From: SB25 sp050180705
GTDB taxonomy: Bacteria > Bacteroidota > Bacteroidia > Bacteroidales > Tenuifilaceae
Length of the DNA stretch: 64,000 nucleotides
Assembly: GCA_050180705.1 (NCBI GenBank)
Contig: JBFXDX010000009.1
Coordinates: 1-64,000 of the forward strand
Direction: 5' to 3'
Each line of letters starts with the position of its first letter. The first letter of the stretch is position 1. Below are positions 34,981 to 44,003 of the stretch, piece after piece. The position numbers and the translations under genes are program-made. The notes beneath the pieces are model-generated. The model worked only from the letters and a program-made list of their open reading frames with translations. It did not search any database and was not told the DNA's origin.

Positions 34981-35880
34981 TTAATACTTAGCAGTTGAAG
35001 ACTGACTAAAATACTTAACTTCTTTACCCAAAATATCTGATAATAGAATATCGGCTAATTTGCTTGTTCCAAAACGGAATAACCCAGGATAAAGCCATTC
35101 TTGACCAAGAATTTGCTCTACGATAGTATAGAAGAAAAGAGCATCGTTAGAGTTGGAAACACCACCAGCGGGTTTCATACCAACTTTTTTGCCTGTTTTC
35201 TCATAGTATTCCTTAATTGCTAAACACATTACATAAACAGCCTCGGGTGTAGCAGCTGGTTCCAGTTTACCTGTTGATGTTTTTATAAAATCGGCTCCTG
35301 CTTCCATTGCAAGAAACGATGCCAACTTAATATCGCTAAGCGTTGGGAGAACTCCTGTTTCGAGAATAACCTTAACATGAGAATCGCCAGCAACCTCTTT
35401 AATCTGCTGTAATTCGCTAAAAACTGTAAAATAATCGCCCTCGAGAAATGCTCCTACCGAAATAACAACGTCAATTTCATCGGCACCCTGCTCTAAGGCC
35501 ATCTCACACTCCGAAAGTTTAATATCAATATATGTTTGCGATGCAGGGAATCCGGCAGCGACTGAAGCTATTTTTACATTCTCGGCCGTTAAATTTTCTC
35601 TTACGGCTGGAACTAAAGTAGGATAAACACAAATAGCTGCAACATTAGGCATTCCTGGAAAATCGGAAGGGAATTTGCTAACATTATCGGCAAACTGTTT
35701 TCCTTTTTCGTATCCGTCGGTGGAGTTGAGCGTTGTTAAATCAATAATACTGAAGCATTTTTTTAGTATTTCAACATCACCGATTCGGCTCTTTGCAATA
35801 TCTTTAATTTTATTCAAGGCTGACTCAACAGCAACAGGGTCAACCTCCAAATTAAATTTTTCTTCCAACGATAATTCCAT
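34981..35880 (-). CDS. deoC: Deoxyribose-phosphate aldolase
   Basis: DeoC cleaves 2-deoxyribose 5-phosphate to glyceraldehyde 3-phosphate and acetaldehyde in deoxynucleoside breakdown. The Schiff-base Lys is in ADFIKTSTGKL and the second active-site Lys in VGMKPAGGV; EIDVVISVGAFLEGD supplies the Asp. At 299 residues it is longer than the short bacterial type (about 220), with an N-terminal extension (SALNKIKDI), as seen in the longer subfamily. Just upstream there is a tandem AAAAGTC-rich stretch. Confidence 0.9.
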   Translation of the reverse strand: MELSLEEKFNLEVDPVAVESALNKIKDIAKSRIGDVEILKKCFSIIDLTTLNSTDGYEKGKQFADNVSKFPSDFPGMPNVAAICVYPTLVPAVRENLTAENVKIASVAAGFPASQTYIDIKLSECEMALEQGADEIDVVISVGAFLEGDYFTVFSELQQIKEVAGDSHVKVILETGVLPTLSDIKLASFLAMEAGADFIKTSTGKLEPAATPEAVYVMCLAIKEYYEKTGKKVGMKPAGGVSNSNDALFFYTIVEQILGQEWLYPGLFRFGTSKLADILLSDILGKEVKYFSQSSTAKY

Positions 35881-35892
35881 ATCAATAAGTTT

Positions 35893-35930
35893 AAAGTGAA
35901 AAAGTCAAAAGTCAAAAGTTGAAAGTGAAA
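35893..35930. repeat. Short tandem AAAAGTC/AAAGTGA repeats
   Basis: The motif AAAGTGA or AAAAGTC is repeated about five times (with AGTTGAAAGTGAAATG). It lies upstream of deoC and may hold little beyond low complexity. Confidence 0.5.
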
Positions 35931-36008
35931 TGAGTATTGAAATTACAGTAGAACAATTAATCGCATTATCAAATAACCATCAACTATCAACGAATTAAGT
36001 GTTCAAAG

Positions 36009-36344
36009 TTACAACAATTTAGGATTCTGATGATGCCTGTTAATATCTCGCTTGGTCTTTTTATCGATATTTAGAAAAAACGCCTGTGTTAAATCAATTC
36101 CTGTTTGATTTGCAAGGCAAATTAGTACAAAAAGTATATCGGCCATCTCCTCAGACAAAGCATCGGGATTCTCTCCGCTCTTAAACGATTGCTCGCCATA
36201 CTTTCGGGCAACAACTCTAGCCAACTCACCAACCTCCTCCATCAGCAAAGTCATATTGGTTAACTCGTTAAAATACCGAACACCATGCTTTTTTATCCAA
36301 TCGTCAACAATTTGTTGTGCCTGTTTCAACGTAACATCTTCCAT
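36009..36344 (-). CDS. MazG-like nucleotide pyrophosphohydrolase
   Basis: The 111-residue all-helical protein has the MazG-type metal-binding pattern: LLMEEVGELARVVARKYGEQ followed by EEMADILFVLICLANQTG. These EExxE and ExxD motifs bind Mg2+ for hydrolysis of NTPs or related nucleotides. Its start overlaps the stop of dtd by one base (TAATG), showing translational coupling. The size fits the small MazG-like house-cleaning family. Confidence 0.88.
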   Translation of the reverse strand: MEDVTLKQAQQIVDDWIKKHGVRYFNELTNMTLLMEEVGELARVVARKYGEQSFKSGENPDALSEEMADILFVLICLANQTGIDLTQAFFLNIDKKTKRDINRHHQNPKLL

Positions 36345-36796
36345 TACTCACGGTTTTTAGAATCAATAATTATTGTAACAGGACCATCGTTAACCAGTAA
36401 GACTTCCATCATTGCTCCAAATCTACCAGTCTGTACTTTTTTGTTTATCTCGGCTTCAAGGTTTTTTACAAATTTCTCATACAGAGGTATTGCGATATCG
36501 GGCGGAGCGGCTTGAATGTACGAAGGACGATTGCCCTTCTTAGTCTTGGCATGCAAAGTAAATTGACTTACTGCCAAAATATCGCCATCAATATCGGTGA
36601 CCGAAAGATTCATCACCCCATCATTATCATCAAAGATTCTGAGTTTAGCAATCTTTGCAGCAGTCCATTCAAGATCATCCTGTGTATCGACACTTTCGAA
36701 TCCTGCCAAAACCAATAAACCCAAACCAATGCTCCCAACCGTTTTGCCATCGATATCAACCTTCGAACTACTAACTCTTTGTATTACAACTCGCAT
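36344..36796 (-). CDS. dtd: D-aminoacyl-tRNA deacylase
   Basis: DTD removes D-amino acids from mischarged tRNA. The 150-residue length and motifs match: MRVVIQRVSSSKVDIDGK at the start, the SQFTLHA motif, and the GPVT motif near the end (NDGPVTIIID). It is co-translated with the MazG-like gene downstream. A TAGATTTG box upstream on the minus strand may be its promoter. Confidence 0.95.
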   Translation of the reverse strand: MRVVIQRVSSSKVDIDGKTVGSIGLGLLVLAGFESVDTQDDLEWTAAKIAKLRIFDDNDGVMNLSVTDIDGDILAVSQFTLHAKTKKGNRPSYIQAAPPDIAIPLYEKFVKNLEAEINKKVQTGRFGAMMEVLLVNDGPVTIIIDSKNRE

Positions 36797-36867
36797 ATCA
36801 ATCTTTTAAAATAAACTTTGAAATGATAAACAATTTTTCTAACTTGTGTGAATACTCCCAAGGAGTA

Positions 36868-36875
36868 CAAATCTA
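36868..36875 (-). promoter_or_regulatory. -7 promoter box for dtd-mazG
   Basis: The minus strand reads TAGATTTG, matching TAnnTTTG, 71 bases from the dtd start. No -33 box was verified. Confidence 0.35.
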
Positions 36876-36950
36876 GAATGAATTTATTTATGACCAAGAA
36901 CAATATCTTTAAATTATTTGTTTTTAAATCAAAACATAAAACAACAAATT

Positions 36951-37520
36951 ATGAAGAAAATGAACCTTTTTATCCTGTCAACAATAATGTTGTTGAGTAC
37001 GGGAGTGTACTCACAGGAACTTAGTGTTGATGTTAGTAAGTCTACCCTAAAATGGAATGCCAAAAAGGTAACAGGAGAGCACTATGGAACGATTAAACTT
37101 AAAGAAGGCAAGTTTACTGTAAAAGGCGATCAAATTGTTTCGGGCAATTTTGTAATTGACATGCAAACAATTGTTAACGAAGATCTAGAAAGTGCAGAGT
37201 GGAACAAAAAATTGATAGATCACTTAAACTCTGACGATTTTTTTAGTACAAGCACATTTAAAACTGCGCTGTTGAGTAATATTAAATCTACAAAATTCGA
37301 AAAGGATAAAGCACAGGCAAAAGCCGACTTAACCATTAAAGGACAAACCCATCCCATTGAATTCGATGTAATCAAAGAGGGCAAAATCTACAAAGCAAAA
37401 ATTACTGTTGACAGAACTAAGTACAATATCCGTTACGGATCAGGAAAATTCTTCGAAAATTTAGGCGATAAAACTATTGACGACGAATTCACCCTTGAGG
37501 TAACAATTGCAGTTAATTGA
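36951..37520 (+). CDS. YceI-family periplasmic protein
   Basis: A signal peptide (MKKMNLFILSTIMLLSTGVYSQ) leads a 189-residue protein with the YceI lipocalin-like fold: LKWNAKKVTGEHYGTIKLKEG, VIDMQTIVNEDL, SDDFFSTSTFKTA, and DRTKYNIRYGSG near the end. The family binds long isoprenoid-like molecules, but the ligand here is unknown. The start was set at the ATG at 36951, where the signal peptide begins. An in-frame ATG 11 codons upstream adds nothing recognisable. Confidence 0.85.
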   Translation: MKKMNLFILSTIMLLSTGVYSQELSVDVSKSTLKWNAKKVTGEHYGTIKLKEGKFTVKGDQIVSGNFVIDMQTIVNEDLESAEWNKKLIDHLNSDDFFSTSTFKTALLSNIKSTKFEKDKAQAKADLTIKGQTHPIEFDVIKEGKIYKAKITVDRTKYNIRYGSGKFFENLGDKTIDDEFTLEVTIAVN

Positions 37521-37550
37521 TGGTCTGTTTTCTAAAATTTGACAAACATT

Positions 37551-37575
37551 ATGCGGGAGATTCCCGCATTTTTTA
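37551..37575. terminator. Terminator between YceI and AEC transporter genes
   Basis: An 8-bp stem (ATGCGGGA with TCCCGCAT), a 3-base loop and a T-run on the plus side. Confidence 0.8.
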
Positions 37576-38523
37576 TTTGAAAATATAAGTCAGAAAAGTA
37601 TAAATCATTGGAAGGGTAATTATGCTTAGCAATGTTGTTATAAATAGATTACCAGCAGCTAACTTATAGTTTCCACCATAACGTCGAGACATAACTACAA
37701 CTATTGTCTGAGCAGGCATACTAACCTGCATAACCAACACAACAAACGCTTCGAGAGAAAAATTCAAACTAAAAATCTTATTTATCCAGAAATAGGTAAA
37801 GCCAAGAATTATCGGAGCTAAAATAAGTTTATTCAAGCCTAGAATATATATACTCAAAGTCTTGAACGAACTTTTTACGCCCATACCCGCCAGTAATGCG
37901 CCAATGTAAACCATCGACAATGGACTTGTACATTTTCCTAATCCACTCAAAGCATCAACAACTGGCTTAGGAACCGATATTCCTAGAATCATCACGGTAA
38001 AACCAATCAGAAGAGCACCCGTGTTTACATTCAACAAACTTTTAAGTCCCGATTTTTGTGTTCCAGAACTTAACCGATAAATTCCATAGGTAAAGGTAGT
38101 TGTGTTTGAGGCCAATTGATACGATGCAGCATAAAAAACACCAACGCCACCGGGAAATAAAGCATCGAAGAGCGGAAACCCAAGAAAAACAATATTTCCA
38201 AACATTGTATGTAAAGTATGTACAGTACTGTCGGCAATATTCAAACGCTGCAATCGAGATGAGGTAGCACCTATAATGTATAGAAATCCAAGGTTCAAAA
38301 AAGCAAAACAAAAAATCTTAAATCCATTCCAAAGTAACGCCGAATTACTATCAAGCTTCAAGAAGGTGCTTAAAATAAGAAAAGGAAGAGTGATGTCGAT
38401 AATTACACGAGCCAGCAAATCCTTACCATCATCGGTTATAAACTTAAACCACGATGCTAATGCACCTATAAGCATCAAAATGCCAAAAACCAGCAATTGG
38501 TTCAGGATAATAGCAATACCCAT
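37573..38523 (-). CDS. AEC-family (auxin efflux carrier) transporter
   Basis: The 316-residue membrane protein has about ten helices and the AEC-family pattern: an N-terminal helix pair (LVFGILMLIGALASWF), a Pro-rich centre with SVPKPVVDALSGLGKCTSPLSMVYIGALLAG, and a last part with VLVMQVSMPAQTIVVVMSRRYGG. Characterised bacterial members carry malate or other organic acids. The substrate here is unknown. It stands alone. Confidence 0.85.
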   Translation of the reverse strand: MGIAIILNQLLVFGILMLIGALASWFKFITDDGKDLLARVIIDITLPFLILSTFLKLDSNSALLWNGFKIFCFAFLNLGFLYIIGATSSRLQRLNIADSTVHTLHTMFGNIVFLGFPLFDALFPGGVGVFYAASYQLASNTTTFTYGIYRLSSGTQKSGLKSLLNVNTGALLIGFTVMILGISVPKPVVDALSGLGKCTSPLSMVYIGALLAGMGVKSSFKTLSIYILGLNKLILAPIILGFTYFWINKIFSLNFSLEAFVVLVMQVSMPAQTIVVVMSRRYGGNYKLAAGNLFITTLLSIITLPMIYTFLTYIFK

Positions 38524-38842
38524 AGTGTTCGTTTGTAACTGTCAAAAGTAGAGAATATTTAGAAATTGTTCAATTAGCAATACTGAATTAAGCAAATCAA
38601 AAAAAGGGATTTAAGAGGAAATCGCCTGATATGACTAGTTTATTAGACAATAAAACAAAATAAAAATAAATATTTTACGACATAAATAGTAAAAAGGTCA
38701 TGTATAAACACTACTGTTTTTAAACAAAAACAATTATGCGCAAAACAGAGATTTCATATTATAAAATAAAAAAACAATAACGTTTGATTGTTTTATTATT
38801 TTTTCACAAATTGCCAAAACATTAACCACAAACTTTAAACAA
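38524..38842. other. AT-rich region upstream of the lanthipeptide precursor gene
   Basis: The sequence is very AT-rich and contains no exact TAnnTTTG box. The nearest candidate is TAACGTTTG, which has one extra base and lies in an imperfect inverted repeat (AACAATAACGTTTGATTGTT). No gene is seen. Confidence 0.5.
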
Positions 38843-39112
38843 ATGAAAAAAATTAAACTAAACAAAAAGGTCATTGCCGTATTGAATCCTAAGGAAGAGG
38901 CTAAAATTTTAGGAGGACTTGAACTTCCCGAAACAAGAGAAATCGTTTATCCAGAAGGAGAAATTGCACTATGCAACACTAATGGATGCCCACCAGTAAC
39001 TACGGGATGCACTACAGGATGTACAACTACAGGATGTACAACTCAATGCGAAACAATCACATGCCTCTCAATCCAGAACACCGTTCAATATATTTGTGAA
39101 ATGGTACCATAA
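38843..39112 (+). CDS. Class I lanthipeptide precursor (Bacteroidota GG-leader type)
   Basis: The 89-residue peptide has a leader of the Bacteroidota natural-product precursor type: MKKIKLNKKVIAVLN then EEAKILGG, with the double glycine at 24-25. The C-terminal half is Thr/Cys-rich: eight Cys (44, 49, 56, 60, 65, 69, 74, 85) and about a dozen Thr, many in TTGC units (TTGCTTGCTTTGCTTQC). Each T-x-x-C is suited to one small methyllanthionine ring. LanC and a split LanB follow on the same strand, so this is almost certainly the substrate. A terminator-like hairpin follows. The exact core boundary is uncertain: if cleaved after GG, the product would be 64 residues, unusually long. I know of no identical characterised peptide. 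Confidence 0.85.
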   Translation: MKKIKLNKKVIAVLNPKEEAKILGGLELPETREIVYPEGEIALCNTNGCPPVTTGCTTGCTTTGCTTQCETITCLSIQNTVQYICEMVP

Positions 39113-39128
39113 AACCAATTAAAGGCTA

Positions 39129-39155
39129 AAAAGCGGGGCAAAATGCCTCGCTTTT
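39129..39155 (+). terminator. Terminator-like hairpin after the precursor gene
   Basis: An 11-bp stem (AAAAGCGGGGC with GCCTCGCTTTT, one G-T wobble) and a 5-base loop lie between precursor and cyclase genes. It may let partial read-through give more precursor than enzymes. Confidence 0.7.
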
Positions 39156-39209
39156 AATTAATTCACAACATCTCTTCCTAATCTAATAAAAAATAGAAAA
39201 ATAATCAGA

Positions 39210-40424
39210 ATGAACCTTTTAAATATAGAACCGGCCATATCAAACATCGCAAATACAATTCAAAACGAAACATCACAAGCACAAGAAGGTAATATTGGTC
39301 TTATGGGGGGTGATGCTGGAATAGCCCTATTTCTAATTTATTACTCCATCGTTTACAAAAAGGAATCGGCACTTGATAAAGCGCTGCAACTAATTTCGGA
39401 CTCTTTAGATGCAATAAACAATGGAAACACTAATTCACTATACTCATCGGGGATTGGTGGTTTATTCTGGTTAATATCATTCCTAAAAAATAACGATCTA
39501 CTTGATTATGATGATAGCGAATCCATTGATAAAATAGAGACATATCTCTCACAAAGATTGGATGATACACTAAATCCAGATAATTTCGATTACGACGTTT
39601 TGCATGGAGGATTAGGCTATGTTATGTATTTTATTGAAAGGTACAACAATAAAATAGACCAAAACTTCATAAACAAAATTGCAACGGCATATAGCAAAAG
39701 TGCAATAACAATAGATAAAGACAGAATAGCATGGAAATCAAAATTCAATAAAGAGAATAATGCTGATGAGATTAATTTTGGTTTGGCACATGGTATTCCC
39801 AGCATTTTAATTGTTCTAACAAAACTTTACACATTTACCAACAAGGAAAACAAGATTCTGTTAGAAGATTTAATAACAAAGGGTGCAAACTATCTTATTT
39901 CGCAAAAGAGTTTCTTCAAAGAAAACTCATCATTCTACCCCTACTCAAACTTAAAAAAAGGACATTCTCGACTAGCCTGGTGTTATGGCGATTTGGGTAT
40001 TGCATATTCATTATACAAGGTTGGTACTGCTATACAAGACAGCAAAATAGAGCAGGAAGGATTACAAACTCTACTAGCATCGACATCCCGAAAAGATCTT
40101 GCGATTAACGACGTAATGGATGCGGAAGTTTGCCATGGGGCCGCAGGCTTAATGCTACAATATGGCAGTTTTTATAAAGAGATGGGATTACCTGAATTTA
40201 AGCAGGCATCGGAATACTGGCTTGACCAAACACTGAAAATGGGGAATAATGAAAACTTTCTGGGCGGCTATAAATTCTGGTACTATAACGACAAGCAAAA
40301 AGAAATGTCGTTCAAAAGCGACACTGGACTACTCACCGGAATTGCGGGAATTGGGCTAACATTACTATCACATATCGATAACTACACACTTAACTGGGAT
40401 AGATCACTCTTGCTTCGCCTATAG
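39210..40424 (+). CDS. Lanthionine synthetase C-like cyclase (LanC)
   Basis: LanC adds Cys thiols to dehydrated Ser/Thr to close (methyl)lanthionine rings. The 404-residue protein shows the seven repeated GG-type motifs (VLHGGLGYVMYF, GLAHGIPSILIVL, WCYGDLGIAYSLY, EVCHGAAGLMLQYG, TGLLTGIAGIGLTLL). The zinc ligands are C258 in AWCYGD and C308-H309 in CHG; H193 in LAHG is the conserved active-site His. The length is normal for LanC. It lies 38 bases ahead of the dehydratase gene. Confidence 0.92.
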   Translation: MNLLNIEPAISNIANTIQNETSQAQEGNIGLMGGDAGIALFLIYYSIVYKKESALDKALQLISDSLDAINNGNTNSLYSSGIGGLFWLISFLKNNDLLDYDDSESIDKIETYLSQRLDDTLNPDNFDYDVLHGGLGYVMYFIERYNNKIDQNFINKIATAYSKSAITIDKDRIAWKSKFNKENNADEINFGLAHGIPSILIVLTKLYTFTNKENKILLEDLITKGANYLISQKSFFKENSSFYPYSNLKKGHSRLAWCYGDLGIAYSLYKVGTAIQDSKIEQEGLQTLLASTSRKDLAINDVMDAEVCHGAAGLMLQYGSFYKEMGLPEFKQASEYWLDQTLKMGNNENFLGGYKFWYYNDKQKEMSFKSDTGLLTGIAGIGLTLLSHIDNYTLNWDRSLLLRL

Positions 40425-40462
40425 AATTTTGTACCAGCAGACAATTCAGAACACATAATCCA

Positions 40463-42691
40463 ATGAATAAAAAAAAAGAGGCCGATTACATCGTATCCGA
40501 TAATTTTGTTTTCCGAACACCAAGTAAAAGTATTGACTCGTTAAAGCGGGTACTGGAAAACGGAATTTTGCAGAACACTTTAAATGATAACTACTTTCTA
40601 GAATCACTATACATTGCATCCCCCGATCTATATCATCAAATTGAACGATACAGTAATGGAGAAATCAACGATAAACTATCGAAAAAAATGGAGATATCAA
40701 TCTACAAATACTTCTCCAGACTATGCACAAGGAGTACTCCTTTTGGACTTTTTGCGGGAATATCGACGGGTAGTTTTGGCGAGCAAGCAAAATTTAAACT
40801 TTCGGAAACGCGGAGAAGGGTAACCCGTCTCGACATGAACTATGTTTGCTCGTTATACCTAAATCTACTTAAAAATCCTGAATTTGTAACTTTACTAAAA
40901 TTCTACCCAAACACAAGCCTATACCAAGTAGGAAACCAATACCGGTACATCGATTTTAACTTTGTGAATTCACGCAGAGTTCATCGAATTACATCCATTG
41001 AAAGGTCTCAATTCTTAGACACATTAATAGATCTATCACAGCAAGGAAAAACTATTCATGATCTTGCCAATTCAATTACAGACGCCGAGATCTCATTTGA
41101 AGATGCCCAGGAATTTGTTTACGAGCTAATCGAAAACCAAATACTGATTAGCGAAATAGATCCCAATGTAACGGGAACCATTTATTTTGACATTCTTCTG
41201 GACAAAATCAATGCATCCAATATTCAAAGCGACCTTTTTAATAATATAGATGTAATCAACAAAAAGATTAAGCACATAGATACATCCACAGCGAATAGCA
41301 TCTCGAACTACACCGAGATTCAGCGTTTAGTTGAAGAAACCAATATCTCATTTAAAAATAACAATCTATTACAGACCGATCTTTTCATACAATCGGATCA
41401 TGCAGAGCTAAACTCAAATCTAAAGGATAAAATCTACGAAATCATAAACCTATTTAATCGCATAACACCGACCCCCACTGGAACAACCCTTCAGGCCTTT
41501 AAGGATGCATTTATTGAGAGGTACGAGGATAAGGAAGTTCCCTTAACTCAGGTTTTAGATTTGGATATTGGGCTCGGCTTCCCAGTTGGGTCTAGCAGCG
41601 GAGATATAAACCCACTGGTAGACGACATTTCAATACCCAATGGCAACTCGTCCAGCAGTATCATGGTAAATCCGTATTATCAGTTTATCACCGAGATTTA
41701 CAATCAGCATCTAAAAACATCGGATCGCACCATAGCTATTACGGACGAACTTCTTGACAAATTTTTCTCCAAAGACACCAATTGGAAAAATTTGTCCGAC
41801 ACAATGCTTATGAGCTGCAAACTATTTAATGACGATAATAGCAATGACATAAGAATATTTGCATCGTTCTGCGGTGGAAGTTCTGCTGGAAATATACTAG
41901 GACGATTTTGTAGCGTAAGCCCCGAGATATCGAACATAGTAAAAGAGGTTTGCGATAAGGAACAATCGCTTAATAGCGATAAAATTGTAGCCGAAATAGT
42001 TCATCTTCCCGAAGCAAGAACCGGGAATATACTATCGCGCCCTCATCTAAGAGAGTATGAGATTCCCTACCTAGCAAGTTCCACATTAGACAGAGATCAC
42101 CAGATTCCAATAAACGACATTACAGTATCGGTAAAGGGCAACCGAGTTGTCATTAAATCAAAAAAACTTAACAAGGAAATACTACCTAAGCTAACCAGCG
42201 CCCACAACTATACCTTCAATGCTCAACCCATATACAGGTTTCTTTGCGAACTCCAAACACAAAATAAACGTAATTTTTTAGGCTTCACCTGGAATCATCT
42301 AGGTAATTCATCCGAATTTCTTCCGCGTCTTGTATATAAAAACAACATCGTTAGCCCGGCAACCTGGTTTATTAAAACAAAAGAATTATCGGAAATAGCT
42401 GGATTGAAGAACTCTCCGCAATTCATGACCAAATGGCTGGAGTTTAAGGCAGCAAAAGCGATTCCCGATGACGTTCTTGTAACCGAAGGGGACAATGAAC
42501 TATACCTGGATTTAACTAAAACCATTTGCATTGAAACTCTACTTACGCTAACGAATGGCAAACCTACGCTGATGATAGTCGAATTCCTATTTAACCGAAA
42601 GGATCAATTTATAAAAGGTGCAGATGGATCGTACACAAACGAATTCCTGTTTATAGTACAAAAAAACACACAAGAAAAACATGGACAATAG
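40463..42691 (+). CDS. Lantibiotic dehydratase, LanB glutamylation domain (split LanB, N-terminal part)
   Basis: LanB enzymes activate Ser/Thr of the precursor by adding glutamate from glutamyl-tRNA. This 742-residue protein matches the N-terminal glutamylation part: NFVFRTPSKSID near the start, and the family signature RLCTRSTPFGLFAGISTG (about 86-103), then LARTD-like RVTRLDMNYVCSLYLN. The C-terminal elimination (SpaB_C) domain found in NisB is absent. It is encoded by the next gene, whose start overlaps this one by 11 bases. Split LanBs are known in Bacteroidota lanthipeptide clusters such as pinensin. Confidence 0.9.
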   Translation: MNKKKEADYIVSDNFVFRTPSKSIDSLKRVLENGILQNTLNDNYFLESLYIASPDLYHQIERYSNGEINDKLSKKMEISIYKYFSRLCTRSTPFGLFAGISTGSFGEQAKFKLSETRRRVTRLDMNYVCSLYLNLLKNPEFVTLLKFYPNTSLYQVGNQYRYIDFNFVNSRRVHRITSIERSQFLDTLIDLSQQGKTIHDLANSITDAEISFEDAQEFVYELIENQILISEIDPNVTGTIYFDILLDKINASNIQSDLFNNIDVINKKIKHIDTSTANSISNYTEIQRLVEETNISFKNNNLLQTDLFIQSDHAELNSNLKDKIYEIINLFNRITPTPTGTTLQAFKDAFIERYEDKEVPLTQVLDLDIGLGFPVGSSSGDINPLVDDISIPNGNSSSSIMVNPYYQFITEIYNQHLKTSDRTIAITDELLDKFFSKDTNWKNLSDTMLMSCKLFNDDNSNDIRIFASFCGGSSAGNILGRFCSVSPEISNIVKEVCDKEQSLNSDKIVAEIVHLPEARTGNILSRPHLREYEIPYLASSTLDRDHQIPINDITVSVKGNRVVIKSKKLNKEILPKLTSAHNYTFNAQPIYRFLCELQTQNKRNFLGFTWNHLGNSSEFLPRLVYKNNIVSPATWFIKTKELSEIAGLKNSPQFMTKWLEFKAAKAIPDDVLVTEGDNELYLDLTKTICIETLLTLTNGKPTLMIVEFLFNRKDQFIKGADGSYTNEFLFIVQKNTQEKHGQ

Positions 42692-43562
42692 GTCGTTTTT
42701 ACCGGGTCAAAACTGGTTATACTTCAAAATATACTGCGGGTTTAATACTAGCGACGAAATTATATCGAAAATACTATACCCATTCTCGAACCGACTAATC
42801 GATAATAGGATTGCCAAAAAATGGTTCTTTATCCGATATGCCGACCCGCACAGTCACATCAGATTTCGGATAAAACTGCACAACGGGAATAACAATGGAT
42901 TGGTGATTAACGAATTTTCCAACATCGTAAAACCCTATTTCGATGAAGAGTTTATTTGGAATGTAAAGATCGACACATATAATCGCGAAATTGAGCGATA
43001 CGGAAAAGATACTATAGACCTTTGCGAAGATCTTTTTATGCACGACAGCAATGCCATTGCACAAAGCATTCCTTTCCTCGAAGAAACCAACAACGCGAAC
43101 GAATCTCGATGGATTTGGGCCTTTTTAATGCTAGATTCCAGCCTAAGTATACTGAGCGAAAATACCGAAGAAAAAATGAAGTTCATAACCCATTGTAAAG
43201 ACTTCTACTCAATAGAGTTCAACTACAACAATACAATGAAGGTTAATTTCGATACCAAATTTCGGAGATACAGAGGGACGCTAACATCGGCAATAGAAAG
43301 TTCGCTATTCGATTCCAGCATGACCAATTTAATTGATACAAAACAGGTAAACACAACCCCAATTATTGCCGAAATAAGAAAAAGGGCCACTCCTGCACAG
43401 TATTTATCGTTAGCAACCAGCATAAACCACATGATGATAAACCGGATATTTAGAACCAAACAACGATTAAACGAATTTGCGCTTTACCAAATTCTACACC
43501 GGTATCATATCTCAACAATGGCGAAAGAGAAATATGCTGCAAAAAATAGTATGACATACTAA
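42681..43562 (+). CDS. LanB elimination domain (SpaB_C, thiopeptide-type bacteriocin biosynthesis protein)
   Basis: The 293-residue protein matches the SpaB_C family: WLYFKIYCG at the start, KKWFFIRYADP..SHIRFRIKL at about 46-65 (the usual FFIRY.DP..HIRLR), and a later IETYNREIERYG-like segment with DIETYERE homology (KIDTYNREIERYGKD). It eliminates glutamate from glutamylated Ser/Thr to give dehydrated residues. Overlap of 11 bases with the glutamylation gene implies coupled translation and a two-protein dehydratase. It is the last gene in the cluster. Confidence 0.9.
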   Translation: MDNRSFLPGQNWLYFKIYCGFNTSDEIISKILYPFSNRLIDNRIAKKWFFIRYADPHSHIRFRIKLHNGNNNGLVINEFSNIVKPYFDEEFIWNVKIDTYNREIERYGKDTIDLCEDLFMHDSNAIAQSIPFLEETNNANESRWIWAFLMLDSSLSILSENTEEKMKFITHCKDFYSIEFNYNNTMKVNFDTKFRRYRGTLTSAIESSLFDSSMTNLIDTKQVNTTPIIAEIRKRATPAQYLSLATSINHMMINRIFRTKQRLNEFALYQILHRYHISTMAKEKYAAKNSMTY

Positions 43563-43627
43563 GTTCATATCACAAATATTTTAAACAGAACACCACGCAT
43601 TAATTGTTTCCATCAGTTTTTAGGCAG

Positions 43628-43955
43628 GAAAATTTACTGCACTGCTACTGCAGGGCAACTCTTGTGGTTAAAAATGTGCCGTAGCTCTACGGGAAACATT
43701 CTCCTTTGGGAGAATGTCTGCGGTAATACTACGAGAAGCATTCAGCACTTGGCGCAAGTATCTCGTAACGCTACGAGGTACATTCTTCCCTTGGCGCAGA
43801 TACCTCGTAATACTACGAGGTACATTCATCCTTAGGCGCAAGTATTCTGTGGTACTACGGGGTAAAATCTTTACTCGGCGCAGACATGCCGTAATGCTTT
43901 GGGTTAAAAACGTAAACTGAAGCAAGGGTTCTGCACCAAAGCTTCATATTAAGCA
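43628..43955 (-). repeat. Array of 42-bp palindromic repeats (copy 2, inverted)
   Basis: The reverse complement of this stretch follows the array at 7460-7785 almost unit by unit: GAATGCTTCTCGTAGTATTACC, GTTTCCCGTAGAGCTACGGC, TTTTTAACCACAAG and GCCCTGCAGTAGC all have near-identical counterparts. The palindromic cores start near 43677, 43720, 43762, 43803, 43848 and 43886. Confidence 0.85.
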
Positions 43956-44003
43956 CGCGTTTGGAAGATGCGGCAAAAAAGAGAAGGCAAATCATCCAAC
44001 AAA

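Noticed and set aside
43668..43925. Open frames on both strands rich in Arg-Ser-Ile-Thr-Arg-Tyr
   Set aside because: Same artefact of the palindromic array. No start or RBS context supports translation.
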